Assembly: GCF_000611645.1 (NCBI RefSeq)
Contig: NW_014012030.1
Location: 2,437 to 13,473, forward strand
Length of the DNA stretch: 11,037 bases
Reading direction: 5' to 3'
Origin: Monoraphidium neglectum
Lineage: Eukaryota; Chlorophyta; Chlorophyceae; Sphaeropleales; Selenastraceae
Position 1 is the first letter of the stretch. Each line of letters begins with the position of its first letter. Position numbers and translations under genes: made by a program. The notes beneath the pieces were generated by a model. The model worked only from the letters and a program-made list of their open reading frames with translations. It did no database searches and was not told the DNA's origin. Positions 7,501 to 11,037 of this stretch are shown here, one piece after another.

Positions 7501-10500
7501 GCCTGCGCCTGAGCAGCCGGCAGTAGCTAGGACGTGGTGCTGTTTGGGGGGGGGGATGTTCGACGGTGTGTGGGTGGGCCCCCGTTTGCCCCGGCTTCGC
7601 TGGCTCAACTTCCCACTCAAAAGTGGTCAACCTGCTGCGCCTGCGCCTGCCCCAGAGGGCCGCCAGCCGCAGGGCCCGGCGGTGGACAGCGCGCGCCAGA
7701 ACCTGGCCTCCACCCTGGTCAACGCCTTCGTCAACGCCGGCTTCGGCACCGACAAGATGGTCACGCCCAGCAGCGAGGGCAGCGGCGGCGACAACGGTGG
7801 GCGGGCGGGGACGCCTGGCACCGTGCGGGAGGACAGCAGAGAGTGCAGTGGGGGAAGTGGGTTTCAGCATTGGTGGTATTAGTTGCGCGACATGGTCGTG
7901 GTTGGATTATGTCTGCATTATTTGCTAGCATAGCTGCATCTGCACTTCACATGTCTCAGTCAACCTGGCCGCCCAATCCCGATAATATTTAGTCCACTGG
8001 ATCTTCAAAAACAAAGACCACGGCAAGACCGCGGCCACGGCCAGCCTGGGTCTGATCAGCCTGTGGGACGTGGAGGGCGGCCTCCCTGCCATCGACAAGT
8101 GAGGGAGGGTGCATTGCGCACAGCCGAGGCTTATTCTGCATTGCTAGATTATCTTCTCTCTTGTTTCCTGTTTCCTTTTTGAACTTGCCCCTGTCAAATG
8201 CAGCGCCTGCTGCACGCCTTGCAGCGCCCCGCAAGGTCGGTCGACCTAAGGGCTCCCTGGCAAGCCCATGCCTTCCGCCTCTCCGATCCCTTGATTCACC
8301 TTTCACTCTTCTTTAACAACCGTCCGCTTACTCTCAACCCCCACACACCCCTAATCACATGATCAGGTACCTCTACTCAACCGACCAGTTCGTGGTGGCG
8401 GGGGCGCTGATGGCCATCGGCATCGTCAACTGCTGTGTGCAGAACGAGAACGACCCAGGTGGGCGGCTCGGGCAAGATTATAGCGAAAAGATCTCGTTTT
8501 AAGAATCATCTTGCACAGCCCGCACTTCCAGCCCCTCGTGGTCCCCGCTTTTGCGCTGACGACCCGCACCAAATGCTGCTGGTCCCACCCACCAACCACG
8601 CATCGTACCTTGCCCGTGCCTGGCCCTGTCCTGTCCAACCCACGCCCGCCGCAGCCTTCGCCCTCATCTGCGACTACGTGACCAACACGGACCCCGGGGT
8701 GCGCGCTGGAGCTGTGCTGGGCCTCGGCCTCGCCTATGCCGGCACGCGGCGCGAGGAGGTGCGTGCCTGCTGGGCTCTAGTGGAACACGTCGCACCGCCG
8801 CACCCTCTTGGCGGCGCCTCAGCTGCCGGCCTGGCAGCAGGCGATGTCGCCAGCTTCCAGACATGCATGTTTGATTGCAGCGCCAAACGGTTGGATCACC
8901 CCGCTGACATCGCATCATCGCCAAATATACACACAGCAAGTGCCAATCAAGCAACTATTGATCGCTATAGTACCCTTGACCCAGGCCTGCCCGTGACCAT
9001 GCGTGCTGTCCTCATTCAACCCCCGCCCCCTGACAGGTGGCTGAGCTGCTGGTCCCGCTGGTCATAGACACAGACGTGTCCATGGAGGTGAGGCTGACGA
9101 CTGGGCTGACACGGAAAAAACACTAAAATCAGTGACAAGTATCGAACCCCGGTGCCAAGTGTGGCTGTCTTGCACAACCCAGCAGCAGCTGTCGCCTCGG
9201 CAGCCGCGCGGTCTGCCATCATGTTGGCATACCCCACATCGGGCCATCCCAGCTGGCCCCTGTTGTCTACCTCTCGCGCAAGCCGGCTGTTGCGGCAGCT
9301 ACTTCTCTTCGGATCCTGTGGCGAGGCTTCATGTGTGCACCTCTGCAGTGTCCTGGTTTCACGACACGACACCTGGAGCTCAGCCCCGCCCTTTAACCCC
9401 TTGGCGCCGCGTCAGGTGTCCGGTTTTGCGGCGCTGTCGCTGGGCCTGGTGTTTGCGAGCAGCTGCAAGGAGGACCTGGTGGAGGCCATTCTCACGGGCC
9501 TCATGAGCAGGTCGGGGGATGTGTTGGGGTCAGGGGAGTGGAGAGTGGTTTGGGGTTGAGGGGTTGCCTCAGAATCAGCAACCAGGCAGTTGGCGTTTAG
9601 TGCGGATTGATGGGGCTGGAGTTGCTGATCAGGTAGTGGCGTGCTTGGATACTTTGCTTTGGCTCGCGGTGCTCAAACACCCTTAAAAAGTGCGGCCCCC
9701 ATGGGTGGGAGGATCGGCAAAGTCCTCCTTGCCGCCCTCGCCTGATACCTCTGCCGTGATGACGCCAGCCAACCTGCTGCGATCGCTCGCGCTTCCCCCC
9801 TTCACCCTGCTGCAGGGGTGAGGCGGAGCTGTCGGGTCCTTTTGCCAAGTACCTGGTGCTGGGGCTGGGCCTGCTGTTCCTCGGCAAGCAGGTGGGGCCG
9901 CGTTGGCCGGTGGACGGCATATCTGTATGTGGGTGGGTGTATGGGTGGTGCGGGTGTTTTTGTCGGGACATTGTGGAAGCTTTGCAGGTGTCAGCAGGTC
10001 CTGCGATGTGGAATTGGGCATACAAATTCGCGGCTTGGCGGGTCAGCTGTGCGGCCTGTGACTGCGGGGCAATACGCTCTGCGTTGCAGGAGACTGTGGA
10101 GGCGACTGTCGAGATCGTCAAGACCCTCAGCGAGCGCGTCAGCAAGTGAGGGGGGCCCGGCTGACGGCGGGGGGACATGCGCAGGCTGCAAGACCAGGAT
10201 CCCCGCCTGTCGGTCGGCGGGGTTGTGCTTGACGCATGAATCTGATGAAAGGGGGCAGCAAGGGAGAGAGGGAGGGAGATGCCGCCAGCCAAGCGGCCGG
10301 GCTTTGTGGGCTCATTGGAACCCTGCTCTCAGCACCACCCAGCCTAGCCCTCTGCACTGGAACCCTGCCGCACCGCGATGAACCCTTGATCCCCACCGCG
10401 CCAACACATTCAGCATGTGCCTGCGAGCCCACGTCGTCATTCGCAACTCATGTCTAGATACCCTCCCCCTGCTGCCACCCTCATCGCACCCCATCGGTCC

Positions 10501-11037
10501 TGCTTCGCCCCAGGTACTGCCAGGTGGTGCTTGATGGGCTGGCCTATGCCGGCAGCGGCAACGTGCTCAAGGTGCGCGGCTCCCCCCCCCCCCCACTCCC
10601 GCGCCCTGCCGACTCGTGGCGGAACGTTTTTCTTGGTTCAAGGGCGTGCATGTAGCGGGTGCCCCACCGCTGGCCCGGATGACGTCAGGCCCCGGCCGGC
10701 TCAGACGCTTGGTGCCGCTCTGCGAGCCGCTGCAGTGCGGGTGCTGGCCCCAAGCATCACCCCAGCCCAACCCCCTGTACCCGCATGCGACTAGGCCCTC
10801 GAGAGTGGGCTGCACCCCAGCCGAACCCCCTGCACCCGCATGAGAGCACGAGGGTGGCCCGCGAGTGTCGGCCTGCCTTATGATCATAAACCTTGACAAT
10901 AGCATGCCCACCAATTTGCGCATCAACAGGTCCAGGAGCTTTTGGAGCTCTGCGGGGACCACCCCAGCGACGAGGACGACAAGCCAGACACCCCCGCAGC
11001 CGCAGCAGGCGCCGCCGCCGGCGGCGCGGCCGGGGCG
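4536..11037 (+). CDS. RPN1: 26S proteasome regulatory subunit RPN1 (PSMD2), spliced, 3' end beyond window
   Basis: RPN1 is the large non-ATPase scaffold of the 19S base. It docks shuttle factors (Rad23, Dsk2), ubiquitin and the deubiquitinase Ubp6/USP14. The reconstructed exons are 4536-5024, 5367-5420, 5715-5827, 6089-6146, 6419-6498, 6692-6774, 7000-7084, 7304-7395, 7656-7796, 7993-8098, 8367-8458, 8655-8758, 9037-9087, 9416-9510, 9816-9891, 10090-10145, 10514-10571 and 10930 onward. They total 1,941 bases, exactly 647 codons, with matching phases at all 17 junctions. Diagnostic stretches are [36 protein letters not shown] with [21 protein letters not shown] and YAGSGNVLK. The ATG sits in a good context (GCGCCATGG). 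RPN1 is usually about 890-1,000 residues, so roughly the last third is missing from the window. Identity is certain; individual splice edges are predictions. Confidence 0.97.
5025..5366 (+). other. RPN1 intron 1
   Basis: This 342-base intron starts GTGCGG and ends with a strong C-rich tract and CTGCAG. The plus-strand reading frame from exon 1 meets a stop at 5055, which supports splicing. A GTGATGA string at about 5170-5176 and a CTGA at about 5223 were considered as snoRNA boxes, but there is no terminal stem. Nothing else is recognisable in it. Confidence 0.85.
5594..5614. repeat. CTG trinucleotide repeat, seven perfect units, in RPN1 intron 2
   Basis: Seven CTG units are followed directly by a GC-rich CGGCCGCCGCCGCTG stretch. 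It lies in intron 2 (5421-5714), so its apparent Cys, Leu or Ala runs in open frames are not part of the protein. Confidence 0.92.
9088..9815 (+). other. RPN1 introns 13 and 14 flanking exon 14
   Basis: Intron 13 (9088-9415, GTGAGG to GCGTCAG) and intron 14 (9511-9815, GTCGGG to CTGCAG) are each just over 300 bases. Exon 14 (9416-9510) lies between them. I see no RNA gene, repeat family or hidden exon in either. Intron 14 is the only RPN1 intron here whose donor does not start GTG. Confidence 0.8.
10146..10513 (+). other. RPN1 intron 16
   Basis: This 368-base intron starts GTGAGG and ends CGCCCCAG. It contains a purine-rich patch (GGGAGAGAGGGAGGGAG) near 10261-10279. No coding or RNA feature is recognisable. 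Confidence 0.85.
10758..10842. repeat. 30-base imperfect direct repeat in RPN1 intron 17
   Basis: Two copies, at 10758-10787 and 10813-10842, begin CACCCCAGCC and end ACCCGCATG. They differ at two positions, and their starts are 55 bases apart. They lie in intron 17 (10572-10929), which also carries a long C-run just after its donor. This is probably a small tandem duplication; no function is evident. Confidence 0.85.
10930..11037 (+). other. RPN1: RPN1 exon 18: helix followed by an Asp/Ala-rich variable loop, cut by the window edge
   Basis: After the acceptor ATCAACAG, the exon reads [11 protein letters not shown], which continues the toroid helix after GNVLK. It then enters a low-complexity stretch rich in Asp, Pro, Ala and Gly ([16 protein letters not shown] and onward) that is still open at the last base. 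Human RPN1 has a charged Lys/Glu/Asp-rich insertion at the same place, so this is a known variable loop. Here it is Ala/Gly-rich rather than Lys-rich. Confidence 0.88.

Larger units (their letters stand above)
4536..7796 (+). other. RPN1: RPN1 N-terminal region (exons 1-9)
   Basis: Residues 1-398, plus the first base of codon 399, form the region before the PC repeats. A charged Lys/Glu/Asp leader (about residues 5-35) precedes the conserved [14 protein letters not shown] helix. Exon 2 (18 codons) and exon 4 (19 codons) are very short, yet each matches a conserved RPN1 block, [11 protein letters not shown] and [16 protein letters not shown] respectively. Exons 5-8 encode helices including the [35 protein letters not shown] and [18 protein letters not shown] segments. 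Exon 9 carries the family signature [10 protein letters not shown] followed by [13 protein letters not shown]. Confidence 0.93.
7993..10571 (+). other. RPN1: RPN1 PC-repeat toroid (exons 10-17)
   Basis: Residues 399-611 carry repeated helix pairs with the small-residue, Gly-rich signature of proteasome/cyclosome repeats: [72 protein letters not shown] and [13 protein letters not shown]. In RPN1 and RPN2 these repeats stack into a closed alpha-solenoid ring. In yeast RPN1 the ring holds the T1 ubiquitin/UBL site. Acceptors here include ATATTTAG (7992), GATCAG (8366), CCGCAG (8654), TGACAG (9036), GCGTCAG (9415), GCTGCAG (9815), GTTGCAG (10089) and CCCCAG (10513). Exon 13 has only 17 codons. 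Fifteen more bases of each repeat unit cannot be aligned by eye to exact helix limits, so repeat edges are approximate. Confidence 0.92.

Overview
This window is eukaryotic nuclear DNA, most likely from a green alga (Chlorophyta). The coding sequence is GC-rich, and the genes are cut into many short exons by GT-AG introns. Most donors begin GTG, and acceptors are typically pyrimidine-rich and end in TGCAG or CCAG. The predicted proteins resemble plant families. The algal assignment is inferred from style and similarity; nothing in the sequence fixes the species.

Two spliced genes lie head to head, and both run off the window. The left gene (minus strand, start codon at 3147, open at position 1) has six reconstructed exons. 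They encode a VHS domain, a GAT domain and a long Ala/Pro-rich tail with three NPF motifs, a DLL and an acidic LDLF motif. This is the layout of TOM1/TOL/GGA-type adaptors that bind ubiquitin and clathrin during endosomal sorting. The right gene (plus strand, start codon at 4536, open at 11037) has eighteen reconstructed exons. They keep one frame for 647 residues and encode RPN1, the 26S proteasome base subunit that receives ubiquitin and UBL proteins. The window covers its N-terminal region and much of the PC-repeat toroid.

The 1.39 kb between the two start codons is visibly less GC-rich. It should hold both promoters and 5' leaders; I recognise no third gene there. No rRNA, tRNA, CRISPR array or intact mobile element was seen. 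Repeats are limited to simple-sequence tracts and one 30-base direct repeat in the last RPN1 intron.

Both genes act in ubiquitin-dependent protein turnover, one at the proteasome and the other probably at endosomes. The divergent arrangement is therefore suggestive, but it is not evidence of co-regulation. I found no convincing new system. The most useful results are the two spliced gene models, which simple ORF calling would miss almost entirely.
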